The translations under genes were made by a program, and so were the position numbers. From assembly GCA_019120575.1 (NCBI GenBank), contig DWUU01000022.1, forward strand, positions 40,244 through 104,243: a stretch of 64,000 nt of DNA. Reading direction: 5' to 3'. Of the stretch, positions 25,791 through 34,689 are shown piece by piece (within the stretch, counting starts at the first letter, position 1; every line of letters begins with the position of its first letter). The notes under the pieces are model-generated. The model made no database searches, was not told where the DNA came from, and saw only the letters and a program-made list of their open reading frames with translations. This stretch comes from Candidatus Mediterraneibacter quadrami (GTDB taxonomy: Bacteria; Bacillota; Clostridia; Lachnospirales; Lachnospiraceae).

Positions 25791-27026
25791 ATGAGTACCG
25801 TCCGACCGTTTAAGGGGATCCGTCCCCGCCGGGATCTCGCGGCTTCGATCGCCGCACTTCCCTACGATGTATATAATACAGAAGAGGCGCGCGTTGTCGT
25901 GGAGGCCAACCCGCTTTCTTTTCTGAAGATAGACCGTGCAGAAACGCTTTTCCCGGAAGGGATCAACATTTATTCATCCGAAGTCTATCTGAAAGCGCGG
26001 GATACGCTGGATGACATGATCCGGGAGGGCCAGTTCGTGCAGGATGAAGAACCCTGCTTCTATATTTATGCCCTGACCATGAACGGCAGGACCCAGACCG
26101 GGCTGGTCGGATGCGCGTCCATTGACGACTATGTAAACAACGTGATCCTGAAACATGAAAATACACTGGAGGCCAAGGAGGCGGACCGCATCCGCCATGT
26201 GGATGCATGCAGCGCCCAGACCGGGCCCATCTTCCTGGCTTACCGCCCCTGCGATGAGCTGCGCGGGATCATCCGCTCTGTCTGCGCATCGGCGCCGATG
26301 TACGACTTCATCTCGGACGACGGCATCCGACATCAGGCGTGGAAGATCAGCGAAGCCGGCACCATTTCACACATTTCACAGCTGTTTGCGGGTATTCCGC
26401 ATTTATACATCGCCGACGGCCATCACCGGGCCGCCTCGGCCGTCAAGGTCGGGTTAAAGAGAAGGGCTGAAGATCCGGGATTCTCCGGCGACGAGGAATA
26501 CAACTATTTCCTCAGCGTCCTTTTCCCGGCGGACGAACTGTGCATCTACGACTACAACCGGGTTGTGACAAACCGGAACGGCTGTACATTCGAAGCGTTT
26601 CCTGATATGATAAAGGACGGATTTGAGATCAGCGGACCCGCAGACGCGCCCTGCCGGCCTTCTGTTAAAGGTGAGTTCGGACTGTGCTGGGACGGACGGT
26701 GGTACCGGATGAAAGCGCGACCTTCCCTGTACAGCGGGGACCCGGTTCATGATCTGGACGTGTCCATTCTTCAGGACCATATCCTGGAACCCGTATTCGG
26801 GATCAAAGATCCGAAGAAAGATCCCCGCATCCGCTTCATCGGAGGCATCCGCGGACTGGAGGCGCTGGAACAGGCTTCAAAAGAAACCGGCGGCGTGGCA
26901 TTTGCCATGTATCCCACATCCATGGATGAACTGTTGTCCGTGGCGGACGCCGGACGGCTGATGCCGCCCAAATCCACCTGGTTTGAACCCAAACTTCGCA
27001 GCGGGCTTTTCATCCACCGTTTCTGA
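25791..27026 (+). CDS. DUF1015 family protein (COG4198)
   Basis: 411 residues from MSTVRPFKGIRPRRDLAASIAALPYDVYN; CAGGAGA precedes this ATG. The opening ALPYDV and the central LYIADGHHRAASA are diagnostic of DUF1015. The HHRAAS segment recalls ParB/Srx-fold nucleotide-binding proteins, so a nucleotide- or phosphate-using enzyme is possible, but no reaction is established for this family to my knowledge. In other Clostridia such genes often neighbour serA/serC, which are absent here. It is followed by map 57 bp downstream. Confidence 0.85.
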   Translation: MSTVRPFKGIRPRRDLAASIAALPYDVYNTEEARVVVEANPLSFLKIDRAETLFPEGINIYSSEVYLKARDTLDDMIREGQFVQDEEPCFYIYALTMNGRTQTGLVGCASIDDYVNNVILKHENTLEAKEADRIRHVDACSAQTGPIFLAYRPCDELRGIIRSVCASAPMYDFISDDGIRHQAWKISEAGTISHISQLFAGIPHLYIADGHHRAASAVKVGLKRRAEDPGFSGDEEYNYFLSVLFPADELCIYDYNRVVTNRNGCTFEAFPDMIKDGFEISGPADAPCRPSVKGEFGLCWDGRWYRMKARPSLYSGDPVHDLDVSILQDHILEPVFGIKDPKKDPRIRFIGGIRGLEALEQASKETGGVAFAMYPTSMDELLSVADAGRLMPPKSTWFEPKLRSGLFIHRF

Positions 27027-27083
27027 TGAAAAAGCTTTCTGCCCCGGATTTTCATATTTAAAATATAAGGAGATGTAATTTAC

Positions 27084-27947
27084 ATGGAAAGAAATGAGCT
27101 TTGCTGGTGCGGCAGCGGCAGGAAATACAAAAAATGCCACATGCCCATCGAGGAAAAAATGATGCTTCACGCAGAAAAGGGCGAGATCGTCCCGACCCGG
27201 CAGCTTCTGAAGACGCCGGCGCAGATCGAGAAGATCCGGATCAGCGCCGCGCTCAACACCGCGGTCCTTGACGAAGTGGCAAAGCAGATCCATATCGGCA
27301 TGAGCACCGCCGAGATCGACGATATCGTGTACCGCTACACCACAGAGCACGGCGGCATCCCCGCCCCGCTCAATTACCAGGGCTTCCCGAAGAGCGTGTG
27401 CACATCCCTGAACAACGAGATCTGCCACGGCATCCCGGATGAAAACATCATCCTGCAGGAAGGCGACATCATCAACGTGGATGTATCCACCATCGTAGAC
27501 GGCTACTTTTCCGACGCATCAAGGATGTTCAAAATGGGGAAAATCTCCGAACGCGCGGAAAAACTGATCCGCGTCACCGAAGAATGTGTGGAACGCGGAC
27601 TGGCAGCCGCAAAACCGTGGGGACACCTGGGCGACATCGCCGACGCCATCAACAGCCACGCAAAAGCCAACGGCTACTCCGTCGTGGAAGAGATCGGCGG
27701 CCACGGCATCGGCCTTGCATTCCACGAAGATCCCTTCGTAAGTTATGTGACCCCGAAGGGCAGCGAGATGCTCCTGGTACCCGGCATGATGTTCACTATC
27801 GAGCCCATGATCAACGAGGGCAGCCCGGACTTCTTCGTAGACGAGGACAACGGCTGGACCGTGTACACCATCGACGACGGACTGTCCGCCCAGATCGAAT
27901 ATATGGTGCTTGTAAAAGAAGACGGAATAGAAGTACTTACGAAATAA
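27084..27947 (+). CDS. map: Methionine aminopeptidase with N-terminal SEC-C zinc motif
   Basis: 287 residues. An N-terminal SEC-C motif ELCWCGSGRKYKKCH (residues 5-19) binds zinc and in other proteins contacts ribosome or SecA partners. The type I MetAP core follows. Metal ligands are visible as the Asp of INVDVSTIVDGYFSDASRMF (two Asp), the His of GGHGIGLAFHEDP, the Glu of FTIEPM and the C-terminal Glu of AQIEYM. The enzyme removes the initiator methionine from nascent proteins. AAGGAG precedes the ATG. Confidence 0.95.
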   Translation: MERNELCWCGSGRKYKKCHMPIEEKMMLHAEKGEIVPTRQLLKTPAQIEKIRISAALNTAVLDEVAKQIHIGMSTAEIDDIVYRYTTEHGGIPAPLNYQGFPKSVCTSLNNEICHGIPDENIILQEGDIINVDVSTIVDGYFSDASRMFKMGKISERAEKLIRVTEECVERGLAAAKPWGHLGDIADAINSHAKANGYSVVEEIGGHGIGLAFHEDPFVSYVTPKGSEMLLVPGMMFTIEPMINEGSPDFFVDEDNGWTVYTIDDGLSAQIEYMVLVKEDGIEVLTK

Positions 27948-27949
27948 CC

Positions 27950-27994
27950 CAATTTGGGACGTAGTAAAATTCAATTTTACTACGTCCCAAATTG
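27950..27994. terminator. Very long perfect palindrome acting as terminator
   Basis: Two 22-base arms, starting CAATTTGGGACGTAGTAAAA, are perfect complements around a single central C, followed by AGTTTTG. It separates the convergent map and radical SAM genes. Such a long flawless inverted repeat is more than a terminator needs and resembles dispersed palindromic elements of Lachnospiraceae. Confidence 0.75.
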
Positions 27995-28013
27995 AGTTTT
28001 GCCCTGTCCCTTT

Positions 28014-28613
28014 TTAAGCATAATGCCTTACTCTCAGTCCGATCCCCATGGATTCGGCCAGATTCCGGCTGGCTTCGATGTCTTTTTCCGGCAGTACGTC
28101 CACCACCGTGAACCGTACGTCCGGGATCTTCTTCGCGCATTCTGCGGCAAACTCCAGCATCCCTTCAAATGCATGATCGAATTTCGGCCGGGTCACCGCC
28201 GTATACTCTTCCGCTGTCGGCGCGTTCAGGCTAATGGATACGCAGTCCACGACCGCCGCCAGCTCCGGGATAACGTCCCGTCCGTAATAGAGGTTTGCCA
28301 GTCCGTTGGTGTTCACCCGGATCTTCACCCCGTACTTTTCTTTTGCATATTCCGCCGACTGGATCAGAATATCGAGCGCACAGGTCGGTTCGCCGTACCC
28401 GCAATAGACCAGCTCCTCATATCCGGTGAAATCAAACGCATCCAGCGCCGCGGTTACTTCTTCCAGCGTCGGATCCGTCTTATGCCAGAGGGTATCCGCC
28501 GAGTCTCCCACGCTTTCCTGATGGCTGCGGATGCAGAACGTGCACGCGCAGTCGCATTTATTTGTCAGGTTCACATAAACCTGGTTCTTATAAGTATATA
28601 AAATGTCCGCCAT
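28014..28613 (-). CDS. Radical SAM protein, TatD-linked type
   Basis: 199 residues from MADILYTYKNQVYVNLTNKC, with AAGGAG in front; the longer frame runs through the next gene. The cluster motif CDCACTFC gives CX3CX2C binding a [4Fe-4S] and SAM, and GYGEPT is the GGE-like segment. The protein is small for the superfamily and resembles the TatD family-associated radical SAM proteins (TIGR04038), whose reaction is unknown. Usually tatD is adjacent; here it is not in view. It is encoded 26 bp after an ECF transporter gene. Confidence 0.8.
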   Translation of the reverse strand: MADILYTYKNQVYVNLTNKCDCACTFCIRSHQESVGDSADTLWHKTDPTLEEVTAALDAFDFTGYEELVYCGYGEPTCALDILIQSAEYAKEKYGVKIRVNTNGLANLYYGRDVIPELAAVVDCVSISLNAPTAEEYTAVTRPKFDHAFEGMLEFAAECAKKIPDVRFTVVDVLPEKDIEASRNLAESMGIGLRVRHYA

Positions 28614-28639
28614 CTCTGTTTCTCCTTCCGTCTCTCTCC

Positions 28640-29161
28640 TTACGTCTCTCCGCCCAGAAGCTGCCGGATCCGCACATTCGCATGAGACCGCTCCAGAAGC
28701 ACCGCCATCGCGTAGAAGAGGGCCGCGCTTCCGCCGGACTGGATCACGCTTCCCGCGACAGACGCAAGGGGCGCCGCAAATGAACCGAAGATCAGTCCTT
28801 CCGCCACATAGTACCCCGTCGCAGAGATCACAAGCGCCAGGAACGGCGCCGCGATATTCCGCCGGCACAACAGTTTCCCGTTCTTTCCGGAAAACGGAAG
28901 CACAATCAGCATCTTAATGATGACCGTGGCGGGCATCCACACCGGCGCCGTCAGAAGGTCGGCCATCCCGCCTCCGATTGCCGCGGCCGCAAGTGCGCAC
29001 GGCCGCGGGAGAAATACAGCCGCCAGATAGATCAGGGTGTCCCCGAAATGGATGTACCCGCCGTTCATCCCGTACGGAATATGGCAGATATATGCCGTCA
29101 TGACCGTGATCATGGCTGCGAAAATCCCGGTTGTAACAAGTTTCACAGTCTGTTTCCGCAT
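28640..29161 (-). CDS. ECF transporter S component (probable pyridoxine/B6 precursor)
   Basis: 173 residues, MRKQTVKLVTTGIFAAMITVMTAYIC, with GAGGAG in front. Six hydrophobic segments are evident and HIPYGMNGGYIHFGDTLIYLAAVFLP is a typical S-component signature with GDxxI. It resembles the TIGR04002/PdxU-like S components. Being 19 bp downstream of a pyridoxal kinase gene, its substrate is probably a vitamin B6 form. It needs the shared EcfAA'T module, which is not in this window. Confidence 0.85.
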   Translation of the reverse strand: MRKQTVKLVTTGIFAAMITVMTAYICHIPYGMNGGYIHFGDTLIYLAAVFLPRPCALAAAAIGGGMADLLTAPVWMPATVIIKMLIVLPFSGKNGKLLCRRNIAAPFLALVISATGYYVAEGLIFGSFAAPLASVAGSVIQSGGSAALFYAMAVLLERSHANVRIRQLLGGET

Positions 29162-29180
29162 CTGATTCTCTCCTCTCTCT

Positions 29181-30083
29181 TTACACGCCGTCCCCCGTGC
29201 CGGATCCCCCGGCATCCGCCTGCCGGTTCTTCTCGCCCAGCATCCACAGATACCGTTCATACTCCACTCCATCATTTCTCGGTACGCCGTCCCGTACCGC
29301 GTCTTCGATGGCCCGCCCGATCATGACGCCGGCCAGTTCCATCGCCTGCGCCAGGGCGTCTCCCCGGGCTCTGCCCGCTGCCACGATGGAGGCGAACAGA
29401 TCGCCGGTGCCGGAATAACTGTCCCCGATAAACGGGAATGCCGAGAAGGAAGTCCCTTCTTCCGTCACGGCAAGGTTTCCCATCATCTCCCGCCCCGTCG
29501 TTTCTTCAATATAACGGATCCCGGTAACAACCGTCTCTTTTGTCTTTCCGGTCATCAGTTCTCCGGCCATCTCTTCCGCGGCCGCAATGATTTCCTCTTT
29601 GTTCCGAACTGCTTCTGTCAACCGGCAGTCCCGTCCTGTCAGCAGACAGAGCTCCGTAAGATTCGGGGTAATAATATCCGCCCGTTCCGTCAGTACCTTC
29701 ATCTCCGCCTCCATCCGGGATGTAAATACCGGATAACGGCTCCCGTTATCCCCCATGACCGGATCCACCAGAAGAAATGTATCGTCTTTACAAAAAATAT
29801 CAAGAAACTCCAGCACCTTGCGGATCTGGTGCTCCCCGGAAAGAAAGCCCGTGTAAATGCCGTCAAAGCGCACGTTCATCTTCCGCCATTCCTCTGTAAT
29901 ATTCCCCATCCGGTCTGTATAATCGTCACAGTAATAGCTGGCATATCCCGTCTGGGCGCTCAGGACCGCCGTGGGCAGCGGACAGGGCTGGACGCCCATC
30001 GCCGCCACCGCCGATATGGCGGCCGTAAGAGAACATTTCCCGAATCCGGACAGGTCATTAATCACTGCTATCTTCTTTATCAT
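29181..30083 (-). CDS. pdxK: Pyridoxal/pyridoxine kinase
   Basis: 300 residues from MIKKIAVINDLSGFGKCSLTAAISA; CAGGAG lies eight bases before this ATG, and an ATG three codons upstream is less well placed. Ribokinase-fold features include the N-terminal SGFGKCSLT, FLLVDPVMGDNGSRY, and the anion hole/catalytic base region GDSYSGTGDLFAS. The enzyme phosphorylates B6 vitamers to their 5'-phosphates (PLP salvage). With the ECF S component immediately downstream, this makes an uptake-and-trap pair. Confidence 0.92.
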   Translation of the reverse strand: MIKKIAVINDLSGFGKCSLTAAISAVAAMGVQPCPLPTAVLSAQTGYASYYCDDYTDRMGNITEEWRKMNVRFDGIYTGFLSGEHQIRKVLEFLDIFCKDDTFLLVDPVMGDNGSRYPVFTSRMEAEMKVLTERADIITPNLTELCLLTGRDCRLTEAVRNKEEIIAAAEEMAGELMTGKTKETVVTGIRYIEETTGREMMGNLAVTEEGTSFSAFPFIGDSYSGTGDLFASIVAAGRARGDALAQAMELAGVMIGRAIEDAVRDGVPRNDGVEYERYLWMLGEKNRQADAGGSGTGDGV

Positions 30084-30244
30084 ATCCTGCACTCCTGTCT
30101 GTCGCTGATGCGATCTGTTCTGCGGTCAATCTTAGCACTCATCTGGTTGTTCTGAAACAGCCAGTTATTTCATTTTTAACCATGCCAGTTTTTAATCTGC
30201 AAAAAAGGACCGTTCTTTTTCAGACCGGCCCCATTGCCTCATAC

Positions 30245-32299
30245 TTATCCGTATATGCTTGTGTCGATCGGCTTGAGCACGATGGCCGAGTGGCGTCCCA
30301 TATTCAGAACGACCTCGCCGTCTTCCACAATATACTCATCGTAAGCCGTCGTATAACCTTCTTCATATGTATACATCAGACGCTTCATCCGGCCTTCTTT
30401 ATGAACGCCGGACAGCCACACCGGTACGGTCACACGTTTCAGCTCCTTGCTGTTGTTAAGCACAACCACGATCTGCTCATCTCCCTGGAAACGGGCGTAT
30501 GCCAGCACATTGTAATCCGCGTGGAGCAGTTTGACCGATCCTTTGCGGAGCGGCTTCTCTTCCTTGTGGATGCGGATCATCTCTTTGTGAAACTCCAGCA
30601 GTTCCTGATCTTCACGTCCCCACGGATAGGTCCTGCGGCTGTCCGGATCGGTAAATCCGCACAGGCCGGCCTCGTCGCCGTAGTAGATCGTCGGTGCGCC
30701 CACCCATGTAAACTGAACGATCACCGCCTCCCGGAGAACCGCCTTGTTGACACCTTCCTCCGCCGCTTTATGTCCCACATGTTCGGCCCGGCCCACGATG
30801 TGGTTCGTCCGGGTCAGGAACCGGGAATGATCGTGATTGGACAGCTCGTTCATGGCCACCTGAAGGGACGGCGTAAGCATGCTCGCCATAAAATGCCGCA
30901 TCGCGCCGACAAAGTTGTCCGGATTTCCCCACAGATCGGTCCGCCGCTCGTCGCTGTGCTTCTCCATGCCGGTCAGGAACCAGGTCAGCGGCTCCATGAA
31001 CGCGTCATAGTTCATCACACTGTCCCACTCATCCCCCTGGAGCCAGTCCACGGGATCCCCATAGTGCTCCGCCAGGATAATAGCCTCCGGATTTGCTTTC
31101 TTCACCTCTTGGCGGAAGCGCTTCCAGAACATGTGGTTATACTCGTTGCTACAGCCGAGATCGGCAGCCACATCAAGCCTCCACCCGTCCACGTTGTACG
31201 GAGGAGAAACCCATTTCTTTCCTATGTTCATTATATATTGCTCAAGTTCCGGTGAATCCTCATACGCCAGCTTTGGCAGCGTATCGTGCCCCCACCATCC
31301 GTCGTAACTTCCGTTATACGGCCATGCCTCCGGCCGATCATCATGAAAATGGAAGAAATCATGGTACGGGCTGTCTTCGCTCACATAGGCCCCTTTCGGA
31401 TATTCCGGACGCTGCTCATAGATCCGTTCCCGGTCCAGCCATTTATTAAATGAACCGCAGTGATTGAACACACCGTCCAGAATCACCCGCATGCCGCGCC
31501 GGTGCATCTCCTCGACAAGCCTGATAAAAAGGCGGTTGCTTGCCTCCAGGTTGTCAATGTCACCTGCCCGCTTCTGATATTTCGTCGCATGGACATTGTC
31601 CTGCGCGCCCTCCGTCAGCACCTCGCCGCCGTCCTCCACGATCACACCGTAATGGGGATCGATATAATCATAATCCTGTATGTCATATTTATGGTTGGAC
31701 GGGGAGACAAACAACGGGTTAAAATAGATCACTTCAACCCCCAGGTCCTGGAGATAATCCAGCTTATCCATCACGCCCTGCAGGTCGCCGCCGTAGAAAT
31801 TGCGGATATCCATGGCCGCCGGCACCTGATCCCAGTCCCGGATCTTCCGGCTGGGCGCCCCGATATAAATATATTCCCCGTCCTCCACGTCGTTGGACGG
31901 ATCCCCGTTATAGAAACGGTCCACAAAAATCTGATACATGACTGCGCCCTTGGCCCAGTCCGGCGTCTTAAACCCGGGTACGACAGCAAAATTATAATAA
32001 TCCTCCCGCCGGTCAGACACGCCGCAGCGGTTAAAAAACCAGATCTGTTCGCCCTTCTTGATCTCGAAAGAATAGCGGAACGGCTCTGCATCCAGCTGCC
32101 ACTCGATTTCATAGTAGTCGAATTCATCCCCGGAAAGAGCCTTCCACATTGTATAGCTTCTGGCGCCGACGAGCAGGCACACCTCCTCCACGTCGTTGTG
32201 CGCTGTGCGGAAACGCAGCCGGATCTTCTCATTCTTCTCCGGTTCCGCCGGGATCACATAATCCTGCGTACCGTCACAGAACAGCGCATCTCTGTTCAT
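30245..32299 (-). CDS. GH13 alpha-glucan hydrolase (neopullulanase/cyclomaltodextrinase type)
   Basis: 684 residues, without signal peptide, so cytoplasmic. The N-terminal 120 residues form a CBM34-like beta domain. The (beta/alpha)8 barrel begins at WAKGAVMYQIFVDRFYNGD. Region I is DGVFNHCG, region II is GWRLDVAADLG with the nucleophile Asp, region III is IILAEHYGD with the acid Glu, and region IV is LSNHDHSRF with the third Asp. A C-terminal beta domain ends at SAIVLKP. It hydrolyses cyclodextrin, pullulan or maltodextrin brought into the cell. No sugar transporter lies beside it. Confidence 0.92.
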   Translation of the reverse strand: MNRDALFCDGTQDYVIPAEPEKNEKIRLRFRTAHNDVEEVCLLVGARSYTMWKALSGDEFDYYEIEWQLDAEPFRYSFEIKKGEQIWFFNRCGVSDRREDYYNFAVVPGFKTPDWAKGAVMYQIFVDRFYNGDPSNDVEDGEYIYIGAPSRKIRDWDQVPAAMDIRNFYGGDLQGVMDKLDYLQDLGVEVIYFNPLFVSPSNHKYDIQDYDYIDPHYGVIVEDGGEVLTEGAQDNVHATKYQKRAGDIDNLEASNRLFIRLVEEMHRRGMRVILDGVFNHCGSFNKWLDRERIYEQRPEYPKGAYVSEDSPYHDFFHFHDDRPEAWPYNGSYDGWWGHDTLPKLAYEDSPELEQYIMNIGKKWVSPPYNVDGWRLDVAADLGCSNEYNHMFWKRFRQEVKKANPEAIILAEHYGDPVDWLQGDEWDSVMNYDAFMEPLTWFLTGMEKHSDERRTDLWGNPDNFVGAMRHFMASMLTPSLQVAMNELSNHDHSRFLTRTNHIVGRAEHVGHKAAEEGVNKAVLREAVIVQFTWVGAPTIYYGDEAGLCGFTDPDSRRTYPWGREDQELLEFHKEMIRIHKEEKPLRKGSVKLLHADYNVLAYARFQGDEQIVVVLNNSKELKRVTVPVWLSGVHKEGRMKRLMYTYEEGYTTAYDEYIVEDGEVVLNMGRHSAIVLKPIDTSIYG

Positions 32300-32302
32300 A
32301 TA

Positions 32303-34144
32303 TTAAGCCTCCTCTTTTCCCCCGTTTTCAAAAAGCGCCTCAAACTCCGCCCGCGTAATCTTCTCTTTCTCGAGCAGAAGCTGCGCACAGGCATCCAGCA
32401 CGTCATGATATTCACTGATGATATTGCGCGCCTTCAGATAACATTCATCGATGATCCGCTTTACCTCCTCATCAATGGTTCCGGCCACTTTCTCTCCGTA
32501 ACCTCTCGACATATGGCCGAAATCCCGGCCGATAAATACTTCGTCGCTGTCATTGTCATAGTTGATCAGGCCCAGCCGTTCAGACATACCGAACTTTGTG
32601 ATCATGGATTTCGCGATCGCCGTTGCCTGTTTGATATCCTGTGACGCACCGGTGGTAATGTCGTCGAAGATCTCCTCCTCGGCCACACGGCCGCCCAGGG
32701 ATACCGTGATCTCCTGAAGCATATGCCCCTTCGTGTTGAACATATCATCCCGCTCCGGAAGAGGCATCGTATATCCGCCGGCCCCGCCGGTCGGGATAAT
32801 GGACACGCTGTAGACCGGTCCCACATCCGGAAGCACATGGAACAGGATCGCATGACCCGCCTCATGGTAAGCCGTGATCCGGCGCTCTTTCTCGGATACG
32901 ACGCGGCTCTTCTTCTCCGGTCCGATGCCGACTTTCACAAATGCATGCCGGATATCCTGCTGCTGTACATATACCCGGTTGTCCTTTGCCGCCAGGATCG
33001 CCGCCTCATTGAGCAGATTCTCCAGATCCGCCCCGGTAAATCCTGCGGTTGTCTGCGCGATCTGTCTGAGATCTACATCCTCGCCGAGCGGTTTATTTTT
33101 CGCGTGAACTTTCAGGATCTCCTCCCGTCCGGCCACGTCCGGGCGTCCCACAATCACATTCCGGTCAAAACGTCCGGGACGCAGGATGGCCGGATCCAGG
33201 ATGTCCTTCCGGTTGGTCGCCGCCATCACGATGATGCCTTCATTGACGCCAAAGCCGTCCATCTCCACCAGGAGCTGGTTGAGCGTCTGCTCTCGCTCAT
33301 CATGGCCGCCGCCCAGACCGCTGCCGCGCCGTCTGGCAACCGCGTCAATCTCATCGATAAAGACGATGCAGGGCGCATTCTTCTTCGCATCCTGGAAGAG
33401 ATCCCGGACGCGGGACGCACCTACACCGACGAACATTTCCACAAAATCCGAACCGGAGATGCTGAAAAACGGCACCCCGGCTTCACCTGCCACCGCCTTG
33501 GCAAGCAGCGTCTTGCCGGTTCCCGGAGGTCCCTCCAGGAGCACGCCCTTGGGGATCCTCGCCCCCACCTGTACATATTTCTTCGGGGCCTTCAGGAAAT
33601 CCACGATCTCCTCCAGCTCCTCTTTTTCTTCTTTCAGGCCCGCCACGTCCGCAAAGGTCACTTTGATCTCATTCTGGCCGGCCATCCGCGCCCGGCTCTT
33701 GCCGAAGCTCATGGCTTTCGCATTGGCGCCTCCGCTCTGCCGGTTCATCAGGAAGAACAGAAGGAACACTGCCGCCAGCGTGATCATGAGCGGCAGGAGC
33801 ACCGTTGTCAGCATCGAATCCTCCGGTATGGCCGACATCCCGTAGGCGATGCCGTGCTCATCCAGCAGGCTCTCCACCTTCTCCACATCCGACACATTGA
33901 CCGTCTTCGTCACGCTGTCGTCCTTCCGCATAAAGGACACCGTACCTGTAGGCACGGCGCTGTTCTGGTCAATGTATACGTCTTTTACATTTTCCGCTTC
34001 AACTTCAGACACAAAGTCCGTATATGCTACTTCCTGCCGGTGCACCTGCATCCGGCTCGCCATCCAGAGCGCGGCGATCACGACCAGAACAAACATCAGA
34101 ATGGTCGAACCGTTCACGCTCCTGTAGTTTTTATTATTGTCCAA
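32303..34144 (-). CDS. ftsH: ATP-dependent zinc metalloprotease FtsH (TTG start)
   Basis: 613 residues. The start codon is TTG, eight bases after AGGAG; no ATG is available. A membrane helix (15-32), an extracellular FtsH_ext domain (about 35-110) and a second helix (about 111-131) precede the AAA module: Walker A GPPGTGKT, Walker [33 protein letters not shown]. The M41 protease has HEAGH with the distal Asp in [11 protein letters not shown]. It degrades membrane and short-lived cytoplasmic proteins. It ends the conserved tilS-hpt-ftsH block. Confidence 0.97.
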   Translation of the reverse strand: MDNNKNYRSVNGSTILMFVLVVIAALWMASRMQVHRQEVAYTDFVSEVEAENVKDVYIDQNSAVPTGTVSFMRKDDSVTKTVNVSDVEKVESLLDEHGIAYGMSAIPEDSMLTTVLLPLMITLAAVFLLFFLMNRQSGGANAKAMSFGKSRARMAGQNEIKVTFADVAGLKEEKEELEEIVDFLKAPKKYVQVGARIPKGVLLEGPPGTGKTLLAKAVAGEAGVPFFSISGSDFVEMFVGVGASRVRDLFQDAKKNAPCIVFIDEIDAVARRRGSGLGGGHDEREQTLNQLLVEMDGFGVNEGIIVMAATNRKDILDPAILRPGRFDRNVIVGRPDVAGREEILKVHAKNKPLGEDVDLRQIAQTTAGFTGADLENLLNEAAILAAKDNRVYVQQQDIRHAFVKVGIGPEKKSRVVSEKERRITAYHEAGHAILFHVLPDVGPVYSVSIIPTGGAGGYTMPLPERDDMFNTKGHMLQEITVSLGGRVAEEEIFDDITTGASQDIKQATAIAKSMITKFGMSERLGLINYDNDSDEVFIGRDFGHMSRGYGEKVAGTIDEEVKRIIDECYLKARNIISEYHDVLDACAQLLLEKEKITRAEFEALFENGGKEEA

Positions 34145-34161
34145 AACCGATACTCCTCCTG

Positions 34162-34689
34162 TTATTCCAGGCCTTCCACCACACCGATGTATGGCAGGTT
34201 CCTGTATTTCTGGGCATAGTCAAGTCCATAGCCCACGATGAACTCATCCGGCACTTCAAATCCGCAGTAATCCGCTTTCACATCCTTCTCCCGGCGCTCC
34301 GGTTTATCAAGGAGCGTGCACAGCCGGATGCTGGCCGGATTGCGCTTCTTCATAACATCCATCAGGTAATACAGCGTATTCCCCGAATCCACAATATCCT
34401 CCACAATGAGCACTTCCTTATTCTCAATCGTTTCGTCAAGATCTTTCGCGATGCGCACCACGCCGCTTGACTTCGTGCCGTCGCCGTAGCTTCCCACGCA
34501 CATGAAATCCATGGTCACCGGCACGGTGATCCGTTTCGCAAGCTCGCACATAAAGAATACGCCGCCTTTCAGCACACAGATCAGATGAACCTGCTTCCCC
34601 GCATAGTCCTCGCTGATCTTTTTTCCAAGTTCCCGGATCCTCTCGTCAACTTTCTCTTCCGGGATCAATACTCTGATCGTCTCTGACAT
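34162..34689 (-). CDS. hpt: Hypoxanthine phosphoribosyltransferase
   Basis: 175 residues from [24 protein letters not shown] lies nine bases before this ATG, better than the in-frame ATG three codons upstream. The PRPP loop is [17 protein letters not shown], the PPi loop is CVLKGGVFF, and the purine-binding segment is [13 protein letters not shown]. It salvages hypoxanthine and guanine to IMP and GMP. Its start overlaps the end of tilS by 44 bases, which is larger than usual and implies translational coupling. Confidence 0.95.
   Translation of the reverse strand: MSETIRVLIPEEKVDERIRELGKKISEDYAGKQVHLICVLKGGVFFMCELAKRITVPVTMDFMCVGSYGDGTKSSGVVRIAKDLDETIENKEVLIVEDIVDSGNTLYYLMDVMKKRNPASIRLCTLLDKPERREKDVKADYCGFEVPDEFIVGYGLDYAQKYRNLPYIGVVEGLE

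Noticed and set aside
30150-30235. Possible terminator after the GH13 gene (GGACCG / CCGGCC region)
   Set aside because: The arms pair poorly when aligned base by base; only the T run is convincing.
30245-31255. Long plus-strand open frame antisense to the GH13 gene (30182-31255), and similar long frames opposite asnS and ftsH
   Set aside because: Codon structure of high-GC third positions opens the opposite strand; they lack start signals and protein-like composition, while the minus-strand genes have complete family motifs.
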